Both the position numbers and the translations under genes were made by a program. Below, piece after piece: positions 1-6,005 of a DNA stretch of 6,194 nt (position 1 is the stretch's first letter; the number at the start of each line of letters is the position of its first letter). Source of the stretch: CAYVFM01 sp964546375 (GTDB taxonomy: Bacteria > Gemmatimonadota > Gemmatimonadetes > Palauibacterales > Palauibacteraceae); contig CAZJJO010000107.1 of NCBI GenBank assembly GCA_964546375.1, forward strand, positions 1 through 6,194. Reading direction: 5' to 3'. A model generated the notes under the pieces. That model was not told where the DNA came from. It worked only from the letters and a program-made list of their open reading frames with translations, and ran no database searches.

Positions 1-399
1 GCGCAGGGGGTCCAGCTCGGGGCGGGCGCCCTGCCGCCCGACGCGGCCCGCCGCCTGGTCGGCCCGGAGACGGCGGTGGGCGTGTCGGCGCACGGGCCCG
101 CCGGGGCCCGCCGGGCCGGGCGCGCGGGAGCGAATTGGGTCCTCCTGGGTACGATCTTCCCGACGCCCTCCCACCCCGACCGGCCCGGCGCCGGCCTGGC
201 CCGGGTGGCGGCCTGCCGGGACGCGGGACCGCCGCTGATCGCCATCGGCGGGATCACCCCGGCCCGGGCGGCGGCGGTCCTCGGGGCCGGCGCCCACGGG
301 GTCGCCGCCCTCCGGGGGATATGGGAGGCCGACGAGCCGGCGGCCGCCGCGGCGCGCTACCTGGCGGCCATGGACGCGGGAGACGGCGAGGTACGATGA
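1..399 (+). CDS. ThiE/TenI-family protein, 3' part (thiamine phosphate synthase or thiazole tautomerase-like)
   Basis: The frame is open from base 1, so the start lies upstream of the window; 132 codons are visible and the stop is TGA at 397-399. The translation reads like the second half of the ThiE/TenI TIM barrel: a GVQLG strand-loop near the start, GVSAH at about residues 27-31, LLGTIFPTPSH near 49-59, and the phosphate-binding IAIGGITP near 81-88. ThiE joins the pyrimidine and thiazole phosphates, while TenI isomerises the thiazole. Two features argue against a standard ThiE: the usual Lys of the PTxTK motif is His here, and the usual Ser in the final phosphate loop is replaced (AALRGIW). 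The TenI catalytic His is also not evident, since Thr follows the Gly. Position just upstream of thiS-thiG suits either role. The family is secure; the exact function is open. Confidence 0.85.
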   Translation, partial: AQGVQLGAGALPPDAARRLVGPETAVGVSAHGPAGARRAGRAGANWVLLGTIFPTPSHPDRPGAGLARVAACRDAGPPLIAIGGITPARAAAVLGAGAHGVAALRGIWEADEPAAAAARYLAAMDAGDGEVR

Positions 400-686
400 C
401 CGGACGCGACGCCAGCGACGAAGCCGACGCCGCGGCGAGGGCATCGCCCGACGGGGAGGTCCCCATCGTGCTCAACGGCGAGGAGCGCACGGTCCCCGCC
501 GGCCGGACCGCGGCGGGCCTGCTGCGGGACCTGGAGCTGGACCCGCGGGGGGTGGTGGTCGAGGTGAACCGGGACATCGTCCGCCGCGAGGCGCTGGACG
601 AGCGGGAGCTGGAGGCCGGCGACCGGGTGGAGGTCGTCCGGTTCGTCGGCGGCGGACGGTCCGGCCGGGGGGAGGCGCGGCGATGA
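396..686 (+). CDS. thiS: ThiS sulfur-carrier protein with N- and C-terminal extensions
   Basis: ThiS is the small ubiquitin-like carrier whose C-terminal Gly is adenylated by ThiF, made into a thiocarboxylate, and used by ThiG as sulfur donor for the thiamine thiazole. The core is clear: IVLNGEERTVPAG near residues 24-36, then a GVVVEVNRDIV strand and EAGDRVEVVRFVGGG ending at residue 87. Many ThiS proteins end exactly at such a VGGG; here nine more residues (RSGRGEARR) follow before the stop. From ATG 396 the product is 96 residues against about 66 usually. ATG 396 overlaps the upstream stop (ATGA) and has GAGG five bases before it. An alternative GTG at 468 has GGGGAGG eight bases upstream and would give 72 residues, nearer the family length. 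The first 24 codons are D/A-rich and unconserved, and three end in A, which is unusual here. Identity is firm; the start is uncertain. Confidence 0.9.
   Translation: MTGRDASDEADAAARASPDGEVPIVLNGEERTVPAGRTAAGLLRDLELDPRGVVVEVNRDIVRREALDERELEAGDRVEVVRFVGGGRSGRGEARR
453..459 (+). promoter_or_regulatory. Shine-Dalgarno-like site for an alternative internal thiS start
   Basis: GGGGAGG lies eight bases before GTG 468, which is in the thiS frame and opens directly on the conserved LNGE of ThiS. It is a better-placed ribosome site than the one at ATG 396, so the short form could be the main product. A start at 468 would, however, trim a few residues of the first beta strand seen in other ThiS proteins. 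Confidence 0.4.
671..675 (+). promoter_or_regulatory. Ribosome binding site of thiG inside the thiS tail
   Basis: GGAGG sits seven bases before ATG 683 and is encoded by the last codons of thiS, that is, by the odd tail after the ThiS Gly-Gly-Gly. It supports the upstream thiG start over the internal ATG 785, which has no good ribosome site in front of it. Confidence 0.65.
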
Positions 687-1558
687 GCGGCGACGAGCGC
701 GGCCCGGCGCGGCCCGACCTCGACGGCGGGGACGGGCGCCCGGCGCCCGGCGACGAGCGCGATCCGGCGGACCGGGACGACCCGATGGAGATCGCCGGCC
801 GCCGCTTCGACTCCCGCCTGATCCTGGGCACCGGCCGCTACGAGGACCCCGAGACGATGATGACGGCCCTGCGGGCGGCCGAGCCGGCCATGGTGACGGT
901 CTCGGTCCGGCGGGTGGACGTGGCCACCGATCACCGCGAGAACCTCCTCTCCTGGCTCGACCCCGACGAGTTCTTCCTCCTGCCGAACACCGCCGGCTGC
1001 CAGACCGCCGAGGAGGCGGTCCGCTACGCGCGGCTGGCCCGCGAGGGCGGCGTCGGCGACTGGGTCAAGCTGGAGGTGATCGGCGACGAGGAGACCCTCC
1101 TGCCCGACGTCGAGGAGACGGTGCGGGCGGCCCGGGCGCTGGCCGACGAGGGCTTCACCGTGCTGGCCTACACGAACGACGACCTGGTGACGGCGCTGAA
1201 GCTGCAGGACGCCGGCGTCGCCGCGGTGATGCCGCTGGCCTCGCCCATCGGCAGCGGACAGGGCCTGCTCAACCCCCTCAACGTCCGCCTGCTGAAGCGG
1301 CGCCTGCGGACCCCGGTCGTCGTCGACGCCGGGGTGGGGACGGCCTCGGACGCGTGCGAGACCATGGAGCAGGGGGTCGACGGCGTGCTGATGAACACCG
1401 CCGTCGCCGAGGCCGACCACCCGGTGGCCATGGCGGCGGCCATGCGGCGGGCGGTGGAGGCCGGGCGGCTGGCGTACCTGGCGGGCCGGATGCCGAAGCG
1501 CGAGTGGGCGGTGCCCTCCAGCCCGACCTCCGGCCTGCTGGACCGAGCGGAGGAGTGA
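683..1558 (+). CDS. thiG: Thiazole synthase ThiG
   Basis: ThiG condenses deoxyxylulose phosphate, dehydroglycine and the ThiS thiocarboxylate into thiazole phosphate, the thiazole precursor of thiamine. The family sequence is nearly unbroken from residue 35: MEIAGRRFDSRLILGTGRY, then MVTVSVRRVD, LLPNTAGCQTAEEAV, WVKLEVIGDE with the Schiff-base Lys at residue 129, the phosphate-loop region VMPLASPIGSG, VVVDAGVGTASDA and AGRLAYLAGRMPKR. The start at ATG 683 overlaps the thiS stop (ATGA) and has GGAGG seven bases upstream. It adds 34 unconserved D/G/R/P-rich residues; the normal 257-residue ThiG would begin at ATG 785. In the extension 33 of 34 codons end in G or C, as expected for translated DNA here. 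The ThiF, ThiO/ThiH and Dxs partners are not in the window. Function is very secure; the N-terminus is open. Confidence 0.95.
   Translation: MSGDERGPARPDLDGGDGRPAPGDERDPADRDDPMEIAGRRFDSRLILGTGRYEDPETMMTALRAAEPAMVTVSVRRVDVATDHRENLLSWLDPDEFFLLPNTAGCQTAEEAVRYARLAREGGVGDWVKLEVIGDEETLLPDVEETVRAARALADEGFTVLAYTNDDLVTALKLQDAGVAAVMPLASPIGSGQGLLNPLNVRLLKRRLRTPVVVDAGVGTASDACETMEQGVDGVLMNTAVAEADHPVAMAAAMRRAVEAGRLAYLAGRMPKREWAVPSSPTSGLLDRAEE
688..769 (+). repeat. Imperfect direct repeat in the thiG N-terminal extension
   Basis: Bases 688-709 and 748-769 match at 20 of 22 positions. They lie exactly 60 bases apart, so the repeat is in frame and gives GDERGPA and GDERDPA 20 residues apart. It lies wholly within the unconserved N-terminal extension of ThiG and suggests that the segment grew by duplication of low-complexity DNA. 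Confidence 0.6.
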
Positions 1559-2874
1559 GCGACGGCCCCCGGCTCGCCGCCTGGCGCGTCCTGCGCGACG
1601 TCGACGGCGGCGCCCACGCCGACCGCGCCGCCCGGCGGCGTTTCCGGGGGCTCGACGCCCGCGACCGCGGCCTGGCCACCGAGCTGGCCTACGGGGTCGT
1701 CCGGCTGCGGGCCCGCCTGGACCACGAGCTGGCCGGCTTCGTCGACCGGCCGCTGGAGCGGGTCGAGCCGGGCGTGCTCGCCTGGCTCCGGCTCGGCCTC
1801 CACCAGCTCCGCGAGCTGCGGGTCCCCGCCCACGCCGCCGTCGACCAGAGCGTCCGCGGGGCCCGGGCCACGGCGGGCGACCGCGTCACCGGCTTCGTCA
1901 ACGGCGTGCTCCGGGCCGCGGCCCGCCACGACGGGGACCGGGACGCCCTCTTCCCGGACCCGGAGGCCGAGCCGCTGGAGCACCTGGCCACCTGGGGCTC
2001 GCACCCCCGCTGGCTGCTGCGGCGCTGGCTCGACCGGTGGCCGACCGGGGAGGTCCGCCGGCTGGTGGAGCTGGACAACCGCGCGCCCGACGTGACGGTC
2101 CGCCTGCTGGAGGGCGACCCGGCCGCGGTCGGACGCCGCCTCGGGCCCGACGGTCCGGGCCTCGAGCCGCTCGAGGCGTGGCCCCGGTCGGCGGCCCTGA
2201 CGGGGGGCTCGCCGGCGGACCTGCTGGAGCGGGTGCCGGCGGCGGTGGTGCAGGACCCTGCGGCCTCCGCCGTGGTAGACTACGTGGGCGAGATCGACCG
2301 GGGTCCGGTGCTGGACGCCTGCGCCGCGCCGGGCGGGAAGGCGCTGGCCCTGGCGCACGGCTCGCCCGGGGCCCGCCCCTACGTGGCGGCCGACGTGCGG
2401 CCGGGGCGCCTGCGGCGTACCGTGGAGGCCGACCGGCGGGTCGGCGCCGGCGTGTCGCCGGCCGCGATGGACGCCCGCCGCCCGGCGGTCCGACGGGCGG
2501 CGACGGCGCTGGTGGACGCCCCCTGCACGGGGACCGGCACCCTGCGCCGCCGCCCGGACGCCCGCTGGCGCGTGGGCCCGGAGAGGCTGGACGCCCTCAC
2601 CCGGCTCCAGCGCGAGATGCTGGACGCCGTGGCGCGGGTGGTGGAGCCGGGCGGCCGGCTCGTCTACGCCACCTGCTCCCTGGAACCGGAGGAGAACGAG
2701 GACCAAGTGGAGGCGTTCCTCCGCCGCCATCCCGACTTCGAGCGCGATCCCGCCCCCCCGGCGTCGGCCCTGCCGTCGGGCGTGGTGGACGAGCGCGGCG
2801 ACCTCCGGGTGCTCCCCTGGCGCCGCGGCACCGACGGGGCCTACGCGGCGCGGCTCCGGAGGCGGCCCGCGTGA
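1555..2874 (+). CDS. rsmB: 16S rRNA (cytosine-967 C5)-methyltransferase RsmB
   Basis: RsmB (Fmu/Sun family) uses S-adenosylmethionine to methylate C967 of 16S rRNA. The 439-residue product is close to the E. coli length of 429. Residues 1-125 resemble the NusB-like RNA-binding domain (LDARDRGLATELAYGVVR, then FVNGVLR). The methyltransferase domain shows the SAM loop VLDACAAPGGK at 252-262, DAPCTGTGTLRRRPD with Cys324, and YATCSLEPEENE with Cys374. The two cysteines match the release and nucleophile cysteines of the family. The C-terminus RGTDGAYAARLRR is also typical. GTG 1555 overlaps the thiG stop (GTGA) and puts the family start RLAAWRVL at residue 6. A GGAGG is present but only one base before the GTG, so coupled re-initiation from thiG seems likely. 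It is functionally unrelated to the thiamine genes before it. Function is secure. Confidence 0.94.
   Translation: MSDGPRLAAWRVLRDVDGGAHADRAARRRFRGLDARDRGLATELAYGVVRLRARLDHELAGFVDRPLERVEPGVLAWLRLGLHQLRELRVPAHAAVDQSVRGARATAGDRVTGFVNGVLRAAARHDGDRDALFPDPEAEPLEHLATWGSHPRWLLRRWLDRWPTGEVRRLVELDNRAPDVTVRLLEGDPAAVGRRLGPDGPGLEPLEAWPRSAALTGGSPADLLERVPAAVVQDPAASAVVDYVGEIDRGPVLDACAAPGGKALALAHGSPGARPYVAADVRPGRLRRTVEADRRVGAGVSPAAMDARRPAVRRAATALVDAPCTGTGTLRRRPDARWRVGPERLDALTRLQREMLDAVARVVEPGGRLVYATCSLEPEENEDQVEAFLRRHPDFERDPAPPASALPSGVVDERGDLRVLPWRRGTDGAYAARLRRRPA
2858..2862 (+). promoter_or_regulatory. Ribosome binding site of the PASTA gene
   Basis: GGAGG lies eight bases before GTG 2871, inside the end of rsmB. 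It fixes the start of the PASTA gene at a GTGA overlap with the rsmB stop. Confidence 0.65.
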
Positions 2875-3959
2875 GCTACCGCCGGCGACGGGGCCTCGGC
2901 GGCTCCGGCTCGTGGCTGGACCGGATCCGGTCCTGGCTGCCGGGCGGCGGGGAGGAGGAGGGCGGCGACGCCGGGGGGCGCGACGGGGGCCGGGCGGACG
3001 GGAGCGCCGCGTCCGGGACCGGCGGAGCCGACGGGACGGGCGGGGCCGGGGCGTCCGACGACGGGGACGGGAGCGGCGACGGCGGCGGGGGCTGGCGCCG
3101 GGCCGCGGCCGTGGTCGCCGTGCTGGCCCTGCTCTTCGGCGCCGGCTACCTGGCCTCGGCCCAGTGGCTCTTCCCCGCCTCGCCGGAGCCGACCGGCGGC
3201 GACCTGGTGGAGGTCCCCGACCTGGTGGGGCTCACCGCCGAGGAGGCGCGCCGCACGCTGGGCGCGGCCGGCCTGGAGTTCCGGCAGCGCACGGGCGTCG
3301 CCCACCGCCAGGCCCCGGAGGACGCGGTGCTGGCCCAGAGCCCCCTGCCCGGCCAGTACGCCCGCCCCGGCGCCCCGGTGGCGGTGACCGTCAGCCTGGG
3401 GCCGGAGCGCCGCCGGGTGCCCGACCTCCGGGGGCTCTCCGACCGGCAGGGCCGGATCGTGCTCGAGCGGCTGGGCTTCGGGGCCGGCGTCGACACCTCC
3501 GCCTCGCCGGTGGAGCGCGGCCGGGTGGTGGGGACCCGCCCCGAGGCCGGCACCCGCCTCACCCTGCCGGCCGAGGTCACCGTCGTGGTGAGCGAGGGGC
3601 CCAGCGTCTCGGACGTCCCCGACCTCACCGGCCGCCACGTCGACGACGTCGCCGGGCGGCTGGAGGAGGCCGGCCTCGAGCTGGGCGAGGTCCGGTACGA
3701 CCCGGAGGCCTTCGCCGCGCCGGGCCGGGTGGTGGGCCAGTCGCCGCCGCCGGGCTACGCGCTCCGGTCGGGCGGCCGCGTCTCGGTCCGCGTGGCCGGG
3801 CCGCCGCCGGAGGAGGGCGAGGGGCCGCCCGACGCGGGCGACGGTGCCGGGGACCTCCCGCCCGACAGCGCCGGGACGGCGCCCCCGGACGGCGACGGAA
3901 GCTCGGGCGGCGGCGGGCGCTCCGCCGACGGCGATCGCTCCGCCGACGGGGGGAGGTGA
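2871..3959 (+). CDS. Single-pass membrane protein with three PASTA domains and no kinase
   Basis: The 362-residue product has an Arg-rich start (SYRRRRG), a Gly/Asp-rich linker (about residues 25-74), one hydrophobic segment near 77-101 preceded by WRR, then three PASTA repeats at about 112-177, 182-243 and 247-309. Each opens with VPDL and ends in a V-rich strand (VTVSLG, VTVVVSEG, VSVRVAG). A disordered P/G/D-rich tail covers 310-362. The charge pattern predicts the N-terminus inside and the PASTA repeats outside or in the periplasm. PASTA domains in Ser/Thr kinases and penicillin-binding proteins bind or sense peptidoglycan, but neither a kinase nor a transpeptidase domain is present. The role is therefore inferred: a cell-wall-binding anchor or sensor. 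The start GTG 2871 overlaps the rsmB stop and has a well-placed GGAGG. No gene symbol is known to me. Confidence 0.9.
   Translation: MSYRRRRGLGGSGSWLDRIRSWLPGGGEEEGGDAGGRDGGRADGSAASGTGGADGTGGAGASDDGDGSGDGGGGWRRAAAVVAVLALLFGAGYLASAQWLFPASPEPTGGDLVEVPDLVGLTAEEARRTLGAAGLEFRQRTGVAHRQAPEDAVLAQSPLPGQYARPGAPVAVTVSLGPERRRVPDLRGLSDRQGRIVLERLGFGAGVDTSASPVERGRVVGTRPEAGTRLTLPAEVTVVVSEGPSVSDVPDLTGRHVDDVAGRLEEAGLELGEVRYDPEAFAAPGRVVGQSPPPGYALRSGGRVSVRVAGPPPEEGEGPPDAGDGAGDLPPDSAGTAPPDGDGSSGGGGRSADGDRSADGGR
3918..3949 (+). repeat. Short tandem repeat in the PASTA protein tail
   Basis: Fourteen bases at 3918-3931 recur exactly at 3936-3949, with a period of 18 bases. The repeat encodes RSADGD followed by RSADGG, just before the stop codon. 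It forms the end of the disordered tail and leads directly into the GGGAGG ribosome site of the next gene. Confidence 0.6.
3951..3956 (+). promoter_or_regulatory. Ribosome binding site of the YbbR/CdaR-like gene
   Basis: GGGAGG lies six bases before GTG 3963 and overlaps the last codons of the PASTA gene. It decides for GTG 3963, from which the characteristic YbbR N-terminus starts at once. Confidence 0.65.
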
Positions 3960-3962
3960 GCG

Positions 3963-4898
3963 GTGGACTGGTACGGCTTCCTCACCCGCAACTGGCCCTA
4001 CAAGCTGGCGGCGCTCTTCCTGGCGGTCCTGCTGTGGCTCAACGTCACCGCCGAGACCGCCGACGACTTCCCGCTCACCACCGACGTGCGGGTGGAGACG
4101 CGGGACACCGCGTGGGTGGTGACCGCGGTCGAGCCCCCCCAGGTGCAGACCGTCTTCCGGGGGCGGCGCCCGACCTTCATGCCCTCCGAGCGGCCGGTCA
4201 TCCGCCGGCTGATCGACACGGTCGCCGCGCCGCGGATGCAGCTCGACCTGTCGGCCTCCTCGGTGCGCGGCTTCGCCCCGGAGCTGGACCTGACGCCGAT
4301 CTCCGTCCAGCCCGGCGCGGTGGAGGTGGAGCTGGAGCGCCGCACCGCCCGCCGGGTCGCCGTGCGGCCCGACCTCGAGCTGACGGCCGCCGACGGCTTC
4401 ACGGTGATCCGGCCGGTCCTGCTCCAGCCCGACAGCGTCCTGGTGTCGGGCCCGCGATCGCGGGTCGAGGGGCTGGCCGCCTTCGGGACCCGCCAGGTCC
4501 AGCTCGAGGACCTGCGCAGCACGGTCAGCCGCCAGCTCGATCTGCGCCCTCCGGCGGGCGTCGACCAGCTCGAGTGGGACCCGCCCCAGATCATGGCCAC
4601 CGTGCAGGTGGACAGCCTGGTCCGGCGGGACGTGGCCCGGCCGCTGGAGGTCCGGGGCGCGGCCGCCGGACGGGTCCGGGTCATGCCCGACTCGGTGCAG
4701 GTCCGGATCCACGGCGCCGCCCGCCTGGTGCGCGCGATGGAGCCGGACCGGCTCGAGGCCTCGGTGGAGGTGGACTCGGTGCCGGCCGGCGAGCAGACGG
4801 TGGAGGTGACCGTCGAGGCGGCCGCCGGCGAGCGGGTCACCCTCGAGGCGCGGCCGCCCCGGGCGCTGGTCCGGCCCCCCGGCGGGGGCGGCGGATGA
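3963..4898 (+). CDS. YbbR/CdaR-like membrane-anchored protein
   Basis: The 311-residue product begins with the hallmark of YbbR-domain proteins: NWPYKLAALFLAVLLWLNV at residues 10-28, a single N-terminal membrane anchor with an early Lys. The rest is beta-rich and extracytoplasmic. Two stretches look like YbbR repeats, around 130-215 (PDSVLVSGPRSRVEGL at 156-171) and 220-298 (PDSVQVRIHGAARLV at 242-256). A more diverged one probably lies at 35-125. It ends in a Gly run. In Firmicutes CdaR, four such repeats bind and regulate the diadenylate cyclase CdaA, encoded next door. Here no cdaA is seen; the neighbours are the PASTA gene three bases upstream and tsaD overlapping downstream. Control of c-di-AMP synthesis is therefore inferred from family only. 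The GTG 3963 start is well supported by GGGAGG. Confidence 0.85.
   Translation: MDWYGFLTRNWPYKLAALFLAVLLWLNVTAETADDFPLTTDVRVETRDTAWVVTAVEPPQVQTVFRGRRPTFMPSERPVIRRLIDTVAAPRMQLDLSASSVRGFAPELDLTPISVQPGAVEVELERRTARRVAVRPDLELTAADGFTVIRPVLLQPDSVLVSGPRSRVEGLAAFGTRQVQLEDLRSTVSRQLDLRPPAGVDQLEWDPPQIMATVQVDSLVRRDVARPLEVRGAAAGRVRVMPDSVQVRIHGAARLVRAMEPDRLEASVEVDSVPAGEQTVEVTVEAAAGERVTLEARPPRALVRPPGGGGG
4451..4464. repeat. Perfect 14-base palindrome
   Basis: The sequence is self-complementary over 14 bases around a central GATC and contains the octamer GCGATCGC. It lies inside the YbbR/CdaR-like gene, in codons for GPRSRV, and may simply reflect codon choice. The same octamer occurs at 3931-3938. Confidence 0.4.
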
Positions 4899-5998
4899 CG
4901 GGCGGCGCCCCGGGCCCCGATCCCGACCCCGGGCCCGGCCCCGGCCCCGTCCTCGGCGTCGAGACCTCCTGCGACGAGACCTCCGTCGGGGTGGTGGCCG
5001 ACGGCCGCCTGCTGGGCCACGTCATCGCCTCGCAGGACGCCCACGAGGCCTTCGGCGGCGTGGTGCCCGAGATCGCGGCCCGCGAGCACCTGCGGGTGCT
5101 GGACCGGACGGCCGCGGCGGCGCTGGAGGAGGCCGGCCTCTCGCCCCGGGAGCTGGCCGGGGTGGGGGTCACCGCCGGCCCGGGGCTGGTGGGGTCGCTG
5201 CTGGTGGGGGTGAACTGGGCCAAGGCCTTCGCCTGGGGCCGGGACCTCCCCCTGCTGGGCGTCCACCACATGGAGGCCCACCTGTTCGCCAACTCGCTGG
5301 AGCGGGAGGACGCCCGCCCGCCCTTCGTGGCCCTGCTGGTCTCCGGCGGCCACACCCTGCTGGTCCACGCCGAGGACTGGGGCCGCTACCGGCGGCTGGG
5401 CGCCACCCGCGACGACGCGGCCGGCGAGGCGTTCGACAAGGCCGCCCGCCGGCTGGGGCTGGGCTACCCGGGCGGCCCCGAGATCGAGCGGCTGGCCGAG
5501 CGCGGGGACCCGGGACGCCACGACCTGCCCCGGCCGATGCTCTCGCCCGCCGACGGCCCCGGCGACCCCGCCTGGCTCGACTTCTCGTTCAGCGGCCTCA
5601 AGACGGCCCTGGTGCTGGAGGTCCGGCGGGTCGAGGAGGAGGGCGGGGCGGCGGCGCTGGAGGAGGCGGCGCCGGACCTGGCGGCCGCGTTCCAGGCGGC
5701 GGTGGTCGACGTGCTGACGACCAAGACCGCCCGGGCGGTCGAGGCCACCGGCTGCCGCCGCGTCCTGCTGGGCGGAGGCGTGGCCCGGAACGGCCCGCTC
5801 CGGCGCCGGCTGGCCGACGAGCTGGGCGAGGGAGGCGAGCTGTTCGCGCCCCCGCCGCGCCTCGCCACCGACAACGGCGCCATGGTGGCCCGGCTGGCCG
5901 AGCACCGGCTGGCGGCGGGCGAGCGCAGCGGGCTGGACCTGAACGCCGACCCCTCGCTCCCGTTCCCGGGCCTCGAGCCCGACCGCGCGGCGGCGTGA
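4895..5998 (+). CDS. tsaD: tRNA threonylcarbamoyladenosine transferase subunit TsaD
   Basis: TsaD (Kae1/Gcp family, ASKHA fold) transfers threonylcarbamoyl from its adenylate to A37 of ANN-decoding tRNAs, together with TsaB and TsaE; neither is in the window. Conserved blocks in order: LGVETSCDETSVGVV at 20-34, HHMEAH with metal ligands His125 and His129, VSGGHTLL at 149-156, GEAFDKAARRLGLGYPGG at 177-194, DFSFSGLKTA at 229-238, LLGGGVARN at 291-299, and ATDNGAMVA with Asp326 as third metal ligand. The 367-residue length exceeds the usual roughly 337, partly through 18 extra N-terminal residues made of Gly-Pro and Asp-Pro pairs. ATG 4895 overlaps the upstream stop (ATGA), and no other ATG or GTG precedes the conserved block. 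The ribosome site is weak, so coupling is likely. All key residues are present. Function is secure. Confidence 0.95.
   Translation: MTGGAPGPDPDPGPGPGPVLGVETSCDETSVGVVADGRLLGHVIASQDAHEAFGGVVPEIAAREHLRVLDRTAAAALEEAGLSPRELAGVGVTAGPGLVGSLLVGVNWAKAFAWGRDLPLLGVHHMEAHLFANSLEREDARPPFVALLVSGGHTLLVHAEDWGRYRRLGATRDDAAGEAFDKAARRLGLGYPGGPEIERLAERGDPGRHDLPRPMLSPADGPGDPAWLDFSFSGLKTALVLEVRRVEEEGGAAALEEAAPDLAAAFQAAVVDVLTTKTARAVEATGCRRVLLGGGVARNGPLRRRLADELGEGGELFAPPPRLATDNGAMVARLAEHRLAAGERSGLDLNADPSLPFPGLEPDRAAA
4913..4948 (+). repeat. Gly-Pro/Asp-Pro dipeptide repeat at the TsaD N-terminus
   Basis: Six consecutive six-base units encode GP, DP, DP, GP, GP, GP. The run lies directly before the first conserved strand of TsaD and is not part of the known fold. 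A simple C/G repeat such as this can change length by slippage. Confidence 0.65.
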
Positions 5999-6005
5999 GG
6001 CCGCG

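Noticed and set aside
688..769. Direct repeats in the thiG extension as part of a CRISPR array or attachment site
   Set aside because: There are only two imperfect copies, they are in frame and coding, and no integrase, cas gene or further repeat is present.
2037..2870. Upstream open part of the PASTA frame inside rsmB
   Set aside because: It is an out-of-frame reading of the RsmB methyltransferase domain; GTG 2871 with its GGAGG is the sensible start.
2912..4894. Long upstream open part of the tsaD frame, suggesting a 1028-residue protein
   Set aside because: The upstream part is an out-of-frame reading of the PASTA and YbbR-like genes; recognisable TsaD sequence begins only after ATG 4895.
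3998..5905. Very long minus-strand open frame across the YbbR-like gene and tsaD, with similar long minus-strand frames at 2841-4712 and 1168-2730
   Set aside because: In DNA this GC-rich, frames opposite real genes lack stops by chance. The translations are low-complexity Arg/Gly/Pro/Ala-rich, match no family I know, and lie opposite genes with clear conserved motifs.
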